A DNA stretch of 64,000 nt, taken from contig JANVFP010000019.1 of assembly GCA_027919835.1 (NCBI GenBank), positions 620,001-684,000 of the forward strand, read 5' to 3'. The notes beneath the pieces were generated by a model. The model was not told the origin of the DNA. It worked only from the letters and a program-made list of their open reading frames with translations, and searched no databases. Position numbers and translations under genes: made by a program. Below, piece after piece: positions 32,760-42,288 of the stretch. Origin of the DNA: Lentinula raphanica. Its lineage: Eukaryota > Basidiomycota > Agaricomycetes > Agaricales > Omphalotaceae. Each line of letters starts with the position of its first letter. Within the stretch, counting starts at the first letter, position 1.

Positions 32760-33560
32760 ATGTCTCCTACATCTCCACTCACTGCTCTACTCAACAATCT
32801 CCACACCTGTCTCTGAACCCAAAATGGACTTTTACCCACTCTGCACGCACAACTCGAACTCGCGCCTACAGCGCTAGAAGATGACTTGAAGAAGCAGCAG
32901 AATATGCTGATGGAAGGTGTCGAAGCTCAGATTGAGTCACGGCGTAGAGAGGTTGAGATATGGCTGGAGAAATGTAATGCTATCGAAGTCGAGTGCTTGA
33001 GATATGCAAAGGCACTTGGAGGAAACATGAAGGTGACGGAATAGTGTAGGAGAGTGCGGTTTCACGTTCATTGAACTCGGATTTCTACTCTCAAGACATA
33101 CTCGAGCCTACTGCCCTGTTGAAGAAGGTACGATGGACTCGACCATGCATCATGATGGATGTCACTCCGGAACGGTTCTCGAAACTCAAGAAAGAACTTG
33201 CTAGAGATCGACTTCCTCTACAACGAACTCGGAATATGTTCTCTCAGCTTAGAAGACCTCGAGTCCGTCCCGTCATCTTCCCTTTCCGCGTCCTCTTCTT
33301 CCCAATTCCACCCTCCTTCTGACCCATTCACCGTATCCATCGCAACACCTACCGCTCCTTCTCGAGACTCCAAAACCCACTCACCACTTTTATCATTGGA
33401 CGATGAAGACCAATCAGATGTGGCTTATCAGCGTATCTTTGCTAAGTTTGTTTCCCGGGTTCAAGAAGCAGAAGCTGAAGGCCGTTCTATCGTCCCAGGT
33501 TCCTCTACCCCGATAGGTCTCAAATCCTTTGATCCGTCACCTTCCTTGCTCTCGTAGGCA
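32760..33560 (+). pseudogene. pseudogene of microtubule-bundling protein Ase1/PRC1 (MAP65 family)
   Basis: From the ATG at 32760 the reading is MSPTSPLTALLNNLHTCL then a stop, then GLLPTLHAQLELAPTALEDD and VEAQIESRRREVEIWLEKCN and AKALGGNMKVTE then another stop. After a frameshifted stretch the homology resumes at 33159-33557 (DFLYNELGICSLSLEDLESV, DEDQSDVAYQRIFAKFVSRV). This order matches my memory of the N-terminal third of fungal Ase1-type proteins, which cross-link antiparallel microtubules in the spindle midzone. At least two stops and one frameshift make it non-functional, and the C-terminal two thirds are missing. An intact paralogue presumably exists elsewhere. Confidence 0.6.
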
Positions 33561-34130
33561 GCGACGCTATTAAACGCGATAAACTCTCCTATCTCAAGAA
33601 CTCACCTCGTATCATCGATCGATCACTCAGACATCCTGAACTATATCAAGAATCCTTCAGGAAAGGCTGGGCTCTGTTTCGATCATCATTTGTCAACCCA
33701 GAATAAGTTTCTTCAAAAAAGTAGACGCATATAGGACTGACTTCATTGGTCTGTGGCTTGAGCACGAGATCGAACTCCGGGAAGAACATCACATCGAAGG
33801 GCAGCAGGCTAGGTTTCTCAATCTCGATCCACATATCCCAATTCCCGAGCTCATCTGTCGTTTTGACATGGGCAATCTGTCCTACCCATCCTCCACAAAA
33901 TTCCATAGTTCCCTATCCAATTCATCTCTATCTAGCCAGACAATTTGGGAGCATGATGGGATGCAGGCCATCAGCATTCTGCCCAGCAGCCTCTGTGGGG
34001 AGGATTACTTGGCGCTCCAAGAAGATTGTGATACTATCTTTGAAGGCCAAGGAATTTCTCAATCCGGGTTATCACCCTTCGATTTGAGCTATCTATCATT
34101 GATTCAAACATTTGCTCACTATTTCAACTC
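33561..34130. other. unrecognised sequence
   Basis: Overlapping short ORFs (for example minus strand 33646-33906, 86 codons) without motifs I can place. Probably decayed mobile or duplicated DNA. Confidence 0.3.
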
Positions 34131-34134
34131 TCGA

Positions 34135-34870
34135 GCTTTTGCTCGCTAATTCGAGCAATTGCTCACTAATAAATAAATCAAAATTTGTTCACCTCACTAA
34201 TTCAAGCGATGCTCACCAATTTGAGCGATGCTCCGTAATTTGAACGATGCTCACCAATTTGAGCGATGCTTCCTAATTCGAGCAATGCTCCCTAATTCGA
34301 GCGATGCTCCCCAATTTGAGCGATGCTCACCAATTTGAGCAATGCTCACCAATTTGAGCGATGCTCACCAATTCGAGTGATACTCACCAATTCGAGCGAT
34401 GCTCCCTAATTCAAGTGATGTTCACTAATTCAAGTAATACTCACCAATTTGAGTTATTGCTCACTAATCTGGGTGATGCTCATTCATTAATCTGAGTGTT
34501 TGCTCACCTCACTAATGCTCACTAATTTGAGCGATGCCCAGCAATTTGAGGCTTTGAACAATTGCTCACTAATTTTGATGATCATAGAGAGATTGCTCAT
34601 CCGAAAAAATTTTCTTCGTTTGTTCATCTCACTAATTTGAGAAATGCTCAGCCATTCGAGCAACTGTTCACTGATCCAAACTTTTGTTCACCTCACTCAT
34701 TTGAATGACACTCACTAATTCAAGCAATGCTCAGCAATTCGAGCATTTTCACACTAATCTAAACTTTTCTTCAATAATTTGAGCAATGCTCATTAATCCG
34801 AGCTATGGCTCATTGATTTGAGCTATTGCTGACCAGATTCAAGCTATCACTCAGGCTCATTAAATTTTGA
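34135..34870. repeat. degenerate 19-bp minisatellite made of short palindromes
   Basis: Units of the type GATGCTCACCAATTTGAGC repeat, most regularly from about 34200 to 34450. Each contains the dyad GAGC-GAT-GCTC (or GAGC-AAT-GCTC). Related words continue more loosely to about 35060. No coding potential is seen. Confidence 0.8.
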
Positions 34871-35398
34871 GCTATTGCTCTCGAATTTGAGCTTCAATTT
34901 CCAGTTCACCTCACAATGGAGCAATTATTCCTAGTTTCATACAATGACACTTTTATATACTTATTGCTCGATGCTCAATGATTCAAGATATTATTCCTAA
35001 AATTTTATTCTCTCAATCCAAGCTATTGCTCTTGAACTTCAGCTCTTACCCTCAATTTCCAGTTCGCCATTCAATGGAGCAATCTTCTGTGGTTTCTCAT
35101 GATTCCTCATAAGTTTCAAACAACGACACTCACTGCAGGTTTGGTGCATACCCAGTAAGTAAATGGTTTTCAGGCATTTCATGCATTCACTCAATTGCTT
35201 TGACTCTCTTTGCATGGAAAAAATTTGGAATGAAAAGTACTGTGTTTAAATGTTTCATTTGAACATTTGCACTATGTTGTTACCCATCATATTCTCTCAT
35301 TAACGATTTCATATCCTTCTTTTGAACCTCCAGCCTGTGCAGACACCACAATAAATTATGTATCTGGTGAGGCCGCAAGGCCCAGTATGTGGGTATAT

Positions 35399-35470
35399 GA
35401 TGCAGCAGGGGATACATGTGATATGATAAGTCAATCTCGGCTTGCACTCATTTCAACCACTAAGTTCGAC
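35399..35470 (+). repeat. degraded copy of the 30175-30250 segment
   Basis: ATGCAGCAGGGGATACA at 35399 continues through GATATGATAAGTC, CTCGGCTTGCACTC and TTTCAACCACT. It parallels 30175-30250 with scattered substitutions and a short gap. The source segment covers the last exon and 3' flank of the 86-aa gene, so this is a partial duplicate. Confidence 0.65.
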
Positions 35471-35775
35471 GGAGAAATAGAACAAGAACATGTACGCTTT
35501 GAATATATATCTATATGTATTGAACATGATGAACCATATACTGTCATTAGCAACATAGCCTACACTCTGGTTGCCCATGCTTATGAGCACTCTGAGGGAG
35601 CTCCAGCTCTGTTTGGGGTGTAACAACCACTCACTCTCATGGGCGGGTAACGCAGGGCCAAGGCCCAGGCAAACACACTCAAGAGTCAATATTCAATTCT
35701 TATTGATACCTGTGCACTCGACAGTGATACATCTTATCCAACTAAGAGGCCTGATCCTCCACCTCTGAAGGTTTA

Positions 35776-36110
35776 CCACCATCATCTCTTGAGCGCTTAT
35801 CTGACGTCCACAATTTTTTGTTCTTCTAAGCTCTCTAATCCGACTGTATATGGTCTTACCTGCACTGCAAGGAGCTCTTGAGGGCAGTAGTGTTGGATAG
35901 AAGTCAAAATCCCGGACTTGGACCACTCATTGAGGAGGTCTCACTTCGTGCCTTGGAGCAAAACAAACCAACGTCGACCTGCACCATCCCCCTAAAGATC
36001 GCCCTAGTCATGTACCACCATCATCTGATGGGCGCTTAACGACTACATCGCTCTTTGCCCTCGCGATTTTGTCTTCCGTCTACGATACAGCTCTCTAATT
36101 TAATCTATCC
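35776..36110 (+). repeat. two diverged direct copies of a short segment
   Basis: TACCACCATCATCTCTTGAGCGCTTA near 35774 and TACCACCATCATCTGATGGGC near 36010 begin two stretches. They share further words (GCGCTTA, AGCTCTCTAAT) at similar spacing over about 80 bp. They may be the 5' ends of two related LINE copies. Confidence 0.45.
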
Positions 36111-36226
36111 CTTCCTGGCTACAGCTGGGTATAATTTTTATTGCTGGAATCGACGCCGCCCCCTCTGTGCTCGTCTATCATCTTCAACTCGCATCACCAC
36201 CCGATTCCTTACTCACCGACCGTGTC

Positions 36227-37432
36227 ATGGATGAAGACGTTGTGGACTATGGAGAGTGTGACAACGACACCAGTGCATCTTTGTCTCAACACACCGAGCA
36301 AACTGGTTTACATTAGGAGGGTTTAGATGAAGCAGCTCATAACTCTCTCTCTCTTGCCTCTCACCCTCCCATCGGTACCACCTCGTCTGTCGGCTCCACT
36401 ACTTACTCTCTGACTGCTATGAATAACATGGCAGCTCGACTTATGGAAGCACAAAGAACTTTCCAACAACAACTCACCGCCTTCCACACCTCGGCTCCTA
36501 CTTTGGTGACTACAACCCCAGCTTCTGCTCAAGTAGGAGCTACCTTACCTATCGGCCAACCATTGGCCACTTCTGTGCATCGACCCGAAAAACCCTCCTC
36601 TGCTTCGACTTCGTCAGCTCCGCGCGCTACAACATCCTCAAAACCATCTCGCGCCTCTCTGAAGTCGTCCACTGCCACCAACTGTAACACTGCCAAACTA
36701 CCGCACTCCTCCACCTTGCCCCCTACAATTTCATACCCGCCGTCGACCACTCTCGAACGATCTCCTGTTGGCAAGGAGACCACTTTGGCATGCATAACAA
36801 GAGTCGAACACAATACCATATGTATCAACCAACGTATTGACCTGCTTCTCACTGGACTGGAGGATCGAATTGGGCAAGAGGTTGATCGCAGACTTGGTGC
36901 CGCAGTGATAACAGCGCGCGAACAGTTAAATGAGGATCTTCTACGCAACATTGCACATTCCAGTACAGAGATCCAAGCGCACCAACCTAGTCCTCCTCCT
37001 CCTCCATCCTCGTCATCGTCATCATCTACAACACGTGCACTACCACCTCCTGCAACCCTTCCCAAATGACCTTCATATGAGGTCACTCTCTATCCTACAC
37101 AACATATGCTTTCTGGAATTACCCGTAACAGATTCCAACTGTTGTTGGGTGAACCTCACTCTGTCATAGTCACACTATTGCCAGAATGCCCTGCATTCTC
37201 CACAACCATTGATTTCCTTTTCGATATGACTCGTGATTGGTCGACTGCGGTTGAACAACACACCAATTCTTATGCACGTCTTCCCATACCCTCACGTATC
37301 ATGCGTATTGACTCCCATCACCTACAACTCACATTCAATGCCTTTGGGATTGAGGCTTTCCTCTCCACCTGGAACACCTTCCATAATGCCATTGATTGCC
37401 TCTCACATTTATCAGTGTCCCGTTCCATTTGA
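36227..37432 (+). pseudogene. LINE ORF1-like (gag-like) pseudogene
   Basis: One frame runs from MDEDVVDYGECDNDTSASLS (36227) to SHLSVSRSI (37432), about 401 codons, broken by a TAG near 36314-36316 and a TGA at 37067-37069. It is Ser/Thr/Pro-rich, with a helical middle (INQRIDLLLTGLEDRIGQEV) and an ordered end (SGITRNRFQLLLGEPHSVIV). The composition and the position ahead of LINE sequences suggest an ORF1 of a non-LTR element. No zinc knuckle is visible. Confidence 0.45.
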
Positions 37433-37439
37433 ATCCCTT

Positions 37440-37990
37440 TGTGATTTCTCTTCTCTTCCTTTTTACTCTATTCTTTTTCTCACTCTAATTCTCGCTCCCC
37501 TACTCTTCTGCTAATACTAACTTCTGCTAACTTCTCTTCCTACTTCTCACTCATACACTCTCCTCAACTCTGACTCTACTCTCCCTATCTCTAACTCCTC
37601 TCACTCACACACTCTCCTAAACTCTGACTCTGCTCTCCCTATCTCTAACTCTTCTCACTCACTGCCTGCTCTCCCTAACTCTGACTCCTCTCACTTTCCT
37701 GCTCTCCCTAACTCTAACTTTCCCTAACTCTAACTCTCCCTAACTCTAACTCTCCCTAACTCTGACTCTCCCTAACTCTGACTCTCTCTGACTCTGACTC
37801 TCCCTAACTCTAACTCTTACATTTTCTCTAACTTTAACTCCCCCTCACTCTAACTCTTACATTCTCCCTAACTCTGACTCCTAACTCTGACTCTTCTCCT
37901 CTCCCTAACTCTGACTCTCCCACTCTTTCTCACTCTGACTCTCTCTTCCTAACCCTTACTCTCCTTTGCCCATCCCCCAACTCTCAATTT
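37440..37990. repeat. pyrimidine-rich tract with CCCTAAC/CTCTAACTC repeats
   Basis: About 550 bp, almost purely C/T on the plus strand apart from the A of CTAACT/CTGACT. The regular part near 37715-37815 alternates TCCCTAACTCTAAC and TCCCTAACTCTGAC. CCCTAA is the fungal telomere word but here is embedded in longer 8- to 16-bp units, so this is a telomere-like simple repeat rather than a true telomere. Confidence 0.75.
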
Positions 37991-38413
37991 CCCTGGTTAC
38001 ACATATCTGATGATGAGGACAAGGACATTACCTGATGACAAGGATGAGGATACTAGGCTACTCCTACTACTCCTACTACTACTGATACTCACTACTGATA
38101 CTCACTGTATCCCCCTTAGCTTTCATCCCCCCTGCAGTCTACCTTCCTCTTTGCGGGTTGAGATTGCTGCAGATGGGGCTGTTAGTTCTGGCTGTTCCTA
38201 TTTGGGACCCCACCACTGGTGGAGCCGTGTATAATTCATTCATTCATTCCTCATAGTCTCAGTCGTCCCTCCTCTCCATCAACCCTTTCCTATTGTCCGT
38301 GGAGCTTGAAATCAAATTGAGGAGAACGATTCGTGTCATCATTGGAGTCCCCGCCAGGTCACCTCACCCTCATATTCTTGAGTTTTATCTGTCGACAGCC
38401 CATCTACTCTTCC

Positions 38414-39607
38414 ATGTCTAATCACACGTACAGCATCTCTGACCACGCCGAGTTCAATTCCCTCCCTGCTGTCCCTGCTACAGATGACGTTGGCAACGAT
38501 GCCGAGGGTGTCAGCTTGGGTTCCGATGGATCAGAGGATTCGGTGAAGATCACCATGGACAACACTGACAACACCGCTGCCAAGGAAGATACAGTTATGT
38601 ACGACAACCTCAATGCTGGGGTGGCCACGGATGCTGATGCTCCCTCTGCTGGGCCTTGTACAACACCTGCTTCTGACTCTCTGGTCATCACTCGTCGCGA
38701 TGACTCGAGGGGTGCAATTCACTTCACAGTGAACTCACTGTCGCTGCTACCTCCCAAGCCTCCTATGCATTGTTCGTACTCTTCTTTCAGTTCTGGGGTG
38801 ATGACAATGCCTCGCAGCAGTATGAAAATTACAGCCCCCACCAATCGCACTGTCCCCATGACCTCTGCTCCCCAGCTCCCCCGGGGAGCTGATGGCAGGT
38901 TCTCTGCTTTGCAGAAAGGGAAAGGGAAGTTGAAGCGCAAGCTCACCACAGAGTCTTCGCCGCCTTCTCTCCCCAGCCCCACCTCTCAGCCAGTTGAAGG
39001 GTCCTCTAGCCGACCAAAGGAGACCGCGGCCGTTCGTAACGCCTGCTATGACTCTAACTTCATTGATGTCCAGCATAGGCTGCAGATAGTGGAGAAGGAC
39101 CTCCAGGATTCCAGAGCCTCCATCTGCCTGCTTGAAGCAAAGTTCACGGCCACTCCTATCAGCCCGGTTCAGCCCACTACTCAGCCTTCTGTCCCTCCTT
39201 GGTCACATCCTTCAACCTCATTGTCTGCGATGGCTTCGACTTCAGCGGTGGTCACTCGACCGGCTCTCCTTGATCGTATCTCTGACCACCCTCGGACTCA
39301 GTCTACCCTGCCAGGTTCACATAAGAGACCGCGCATGAGCCAACCTCAGGTGGGCATGATCTTGGACCCGGAATCTGCCATCCTTACTGCTCCTGCCTGC
39401 TGGCAATTCCCTTCGGCTACAGCGCCGGTAGTCCATATCATTAGCCGTTGGAGGGAGCTGTTTGCTAAGCTCGACAACTCCCGACTGCTGCCGATGCCTA
39501 TATCTGTTCAGGCTGTAGCTCAGCACAGGTCCTCCCCTGATGATGACCCCTCCTGTGACATCCTCTTTTTTGACTCGGGTGGCTTGAATCTCTTTATGGA
39601 CCTATGA
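38414..39607 (+). CDS. LINE ORF1-like protein
   Basis: The open frame spans 38333-39607; the ATG at 38414 (MSNHTYSISDHAEFNSLPAV) is the more natural start. It is acidic and Asp/Ser-rich at first, then has a basic patch (LQKGKGKLKRKLTTESSPPS), a short coiled coil (FIDVQHRLQIVEKDLQDSRA) and a Ser/Pro-rich remainder. No CCHC knuckle is seen. Its place just before an endonuclease ORF suggests an RNA-binding ORF1. It is uninterrupted, unlike the following ORF. Confidence 0.5.
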   Translation: MSNHTYSISDHAEFNSLPAVPATDDVGNDAEGVSLGSDGSEDSVKITMDNTDNTAAKEDTVMYDNLNAGVATDADAPSAGPCTTPASDSLVITRRDDSRGAIHFTVNSLSLLPPKPPMHCSYSSFSSGVMTMPRSSMKITAPTNRTVPMTSAPQLPRGADGRFSALQKGKGKLKRKLTTESSPPSLPSPTSQPVEGSSSRPKETAAVRNACYDSNFIDVQHRLQIVEKDLQDSRASICLLEAKFTATPISPVQPTTQPSVPPWSHPSTSLSAMASTSAVVTRPALLDRISDHPRTQSTLPGSHKRPRMSQPQVGMILDPESAILTAPACWQFPSATAPVVHIISRWRELFAKLDNSRLLPMPISVQAVAQHRSSPDDDPSCDILFFDSGGLNLFMDL

Positions 39608-39835
39608 AATACCTATCATGCCCACTTATCTGAGCTCTATGACATTACTGTCCTGAGACACTCTCAAGAATGACGGTTAAGTCAGAAGGGTGTGTTTTTG
39701 GGCTCCAATATTGACTCCTTTACATGTACCACACCTAGTTGTTCCCCCATACTACATCACTCACTGTATATTCCTACCCCTTCTAATGTTACTCATTCCT
39801 CTCCTCTCTGCCCCTCTTCCCCTCCACTGAGAGTG

Positions 39836-40640
39836 ATGTCATGGAACATTATGTAATGGTTGGTACCTGCTCAATTACCTCTCTTCTGACTTTCTATCCC
39901 TTCTGGACAGTGCAGACATCATTCTTCTTCAGGAAACAAGGTTACACTTGGAAGCAACTATGAAAACTCCTCCAGGCTTCACCTCCTATGTCCGCATTCG
40001 TTATCAGGATATCCTTCATTGACTGCCCCTGGGGTGGGGTGGCCACTCTTGTTCGTGACCATTTACCCAGCCGTCTCTATGCTGAGCTCTGCAGTGCTGA
40101 CATCCTTGTCATTGATGTAAATGGGCTGCTATTCTGCAACTGCTACATCCTCCCTGAATCATTGCGCTCAGATTGGACCCTCTGGTCAGATGTGAATCCC
40201 TGGGAGGCCCTTGTTGAAAACACACTTGCTTGTCTGCCACTAGACACCCCTTTTATCTCTGCAGGAGACTTCAATGCCCGAATCGGTGACCTATCTTCGG
40301 ACAATAGTACTCACACTTGTACCTCCACCAACAAGACCATATCACCATGAATCATTAATAAATTTTGATTTTAGAGGTCGAGCTCTGGCCAACTTCTGCA
40401 ATGAGCACGATTTGCTCATCCTCAATGGTTCTACTTCAGTTCCAGGCGATCATTCTTCTCCAACATCATTCCAAAAATGTAGAGATACTGAGGGTCGACG
40501 CGTGACTGCCAAGTCTGTCATCAACTTCTTTATTCTGCCTTCCCTCTTAATCCCTTTCTGTTCATCACTCACCGTCCACCCTGAAACAATGTGGTCAGAC
40601 CATGCACCTTTGGTGCTTGACATCCTTCCTCCTACTCTCC
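39836..40640 (+). pseudogene. LINE apurinic-type endonuclease domain (exonuclease-endonuclease-phosphatase), frameshifted
   Basis: Begins MSWNIM at 39836 and then meets a stop. Motifs continue across frames: DIILLQETRLHLE (catalytic Glu), GVATLVRDHLPSRLYAEL, ISAGDFNARIGDLSS (Asp/Asn pair), and after a frameshift near 40330, DLLILNGSTSVPGD and the terminal MWSDHAPLVLDI (Asp-His). This is the full series of the endonuclease that nicks the LINE target. The disruptions mean that it cannot be made in one piece. Confidence 0.75.
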
Positions 40641-41440
40641 CACAATCTCAGCCTCCCCAAGTTCACTCTCTGCGACCAGTGATTGACTGTCCTCTGTTGA
40701 CAGCAATGGACCATTTACAACATGACATCCTGCACTCACAGCCAGCCTCTCTGTCCTCCTCACTGTTATGCCTTTATGGTCAGGCAATTGCTGACAACAG
40801 TAATTGCTCTCCGCTGAAGGTCTACACTGACGGCTCCTGCCTCAACAACAGTCGGGCAGATGCTCGTGCGGGTGCTGGTGTTTACTTTGGGAACCCTGGC
40901 CACCCCCTTAACTCCTCGGCTCAAGTTTCAGGCATGCAAACTAACAATCGCGGGGAGCTATATGTGATCCTCATTGCCCTCCAATCTGTATCACTTAGGC
41001 GCTCCTTAGAACTCTATTCCGACTCTGAATATGCCATCCGCAGAATTGTGTACCGTTCTCCCAAGGAGGCCCAATCAAATTGGTCTTGCCCCAATGGTAA
41101 TATACTATGTGCTATCTCCTCTTGGATTGCAGCCCGACATGCTCCATTACTCCTCCACCATGTTAAGGCCCACTCTCACAACCAGCACAATGATCAAGCT
41201 GACACTCTTGCCAAACAAAGAGCACACCTGCCCAACCCTATTCCAAATTCCCCTCAGGACTATCTTTCCATACAACCACCACCTGCCTTCTCCCATAGTC
41301 CTCCCTCGAACATTATCAAGGTCTCTACCTCACTACCTGACATCATACCGGACACTACTCCTCCTTTGCTGCAACTCTTACTTAGTCAACCTACATCTCA
41401 CAGAGGGAGAACTCACAAATGGGTATGGCAGCAAGATTAA
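40641..41440 (+). pseudogene. RNase H type 1 domain of the LINE
   Basis: Continues the frame of the endonuclease end. LKVYTDGSCLNNSRADARAG (first Asp), QTNNRGELYVILIALQSV (Glu), ELYSDSEYAIRR (Asp) and HVKAHSHNQHNDQADTLAKQ (His and last Asp) supply all four catalytic carboxylates. The domain follows the endonuclease directly, whereas RNase H usually comes after RT. The frame ends at 41440 in THKWVWQQD. Confidence 0.75.
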
Positions 41441-41589
41441 ATCCGCTCGTCATTACTCAATGCAGCCGAGGAGGGAAGCTCTGCCTTCTGGCATCTCTAT
41501 AACATCCTTCGCACTGGCACACCTCCGGTATCCCATGTTTCCCTATCTCAAATTACGGAGACCTTTGTGCCTCAGATGAACCCCCCTGA

Positions 41590-42165
41590 CCCCACTTCTT
41601 CACCCTTTGACTCACGGTTGATACTGGCAGGGGACCTGCACGCCAACAATATTCCATTACCTTCTCCACCCTCACGCTACCCTGCATTCAATGATCTGAT
41701 CTCTCTTGGAGATATCGCATCGGGTAAAGCCTACTTCAAATGAACCTCCCATTCTAATACGTCGGGAGTTGATTCCGCCACCTATGACAGCATTATAGCC
41801 ATTGACAATGATACCCTCTTACCTCTGTTCAACAGGGCCATTGAGGATCGTGAAATCCCATCATCTTGGCTCATATTGATCATCATTGCCTTACATCAAA
41901 CTCTGTTATCTCTGACCCTTTCTTCACAGAAACTGGGATTATGCCTATCTGTGCCCGTCATGCTATTTTAGCACTACGCTACCTTAAATATCTCACTCTT
42001 CTTCTTCCTGACCACTATGCATCAATCGCTCTTGCTGGAAACATTCAGTTATGCAATTCTGGAGAGTCTTGCTGGCTGAGCCAAGTCAATATTGCACTCT
42101 CCCACCTCCCCTCGAAGCCTTCTGTACCTGCTCTGAACACTCTGCATCAGGAAAAATATATGTAG
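41590..42165 (+). pseudogene. RT N-terminal and post-RT remnants of the LINE, RT core deleted
   Basis: LILAGDLHANNIPLPSPPS, then after a stop TSGVDSATYDSIIAIDNDTL and FNRAIEDREIPSSW, resemble the start of a LINE RT. Within about 40 bp the text jumps to FFTETGIMPICARHAILALR and YLKYLTLLLPDHYASIALAG, typical of the region after RT. The palm motifs (including the Asp-Asp box) are missing. Confidence 0.55.
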
Positions 42166-42288
42166 GCCTAGGTTGCCTAGAATTGCCTGGAGACACCAAG
42201 CAGTTTGAAGACTTTGAAATTATTTGAAGTCAACCTAGTGTCTTCAGGCTTACCTGAGTTGCTTTGAAAATTTGTCCTGGTTTCCAGT

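Larger units (their letters stand above)
38280..42165 (+). mobile_element. decayed non-LTR retrotransposon (LINE) with endonuclease and RNase H but no RT core
   Basis: Order on the plus strand: ORF1-like frame (ends 39607), apurinic-type endonuclease (39836-40640), RNase H (about 40816-41215), a short RT N-terminal remnant (41590-41890), then the post-RT tail (41905-42165). Several stops and frameshifts break the second ORF. No poly-A tail or TSD could be defined; at the right the sequence runs into the satellite. Confidence 0.7.

Noticed and set aside
33646..33906. 86-codon minus-strand ORF rich in Trp/Phe
   Set aside because: Could be a fragment of a mobile element, but no motif supports it.
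35267..35623. 118-codon plus-strand ORF
   Set aside because: It covers the decayed duplicate of the 30175-30250 segment and has no recognisable protein family; probably chance.
37440..37990. True telomere or chromosome end
   Set aside because: The tract is internal, mixed in unit length and flanked on both sides by LINE-derived sequence.
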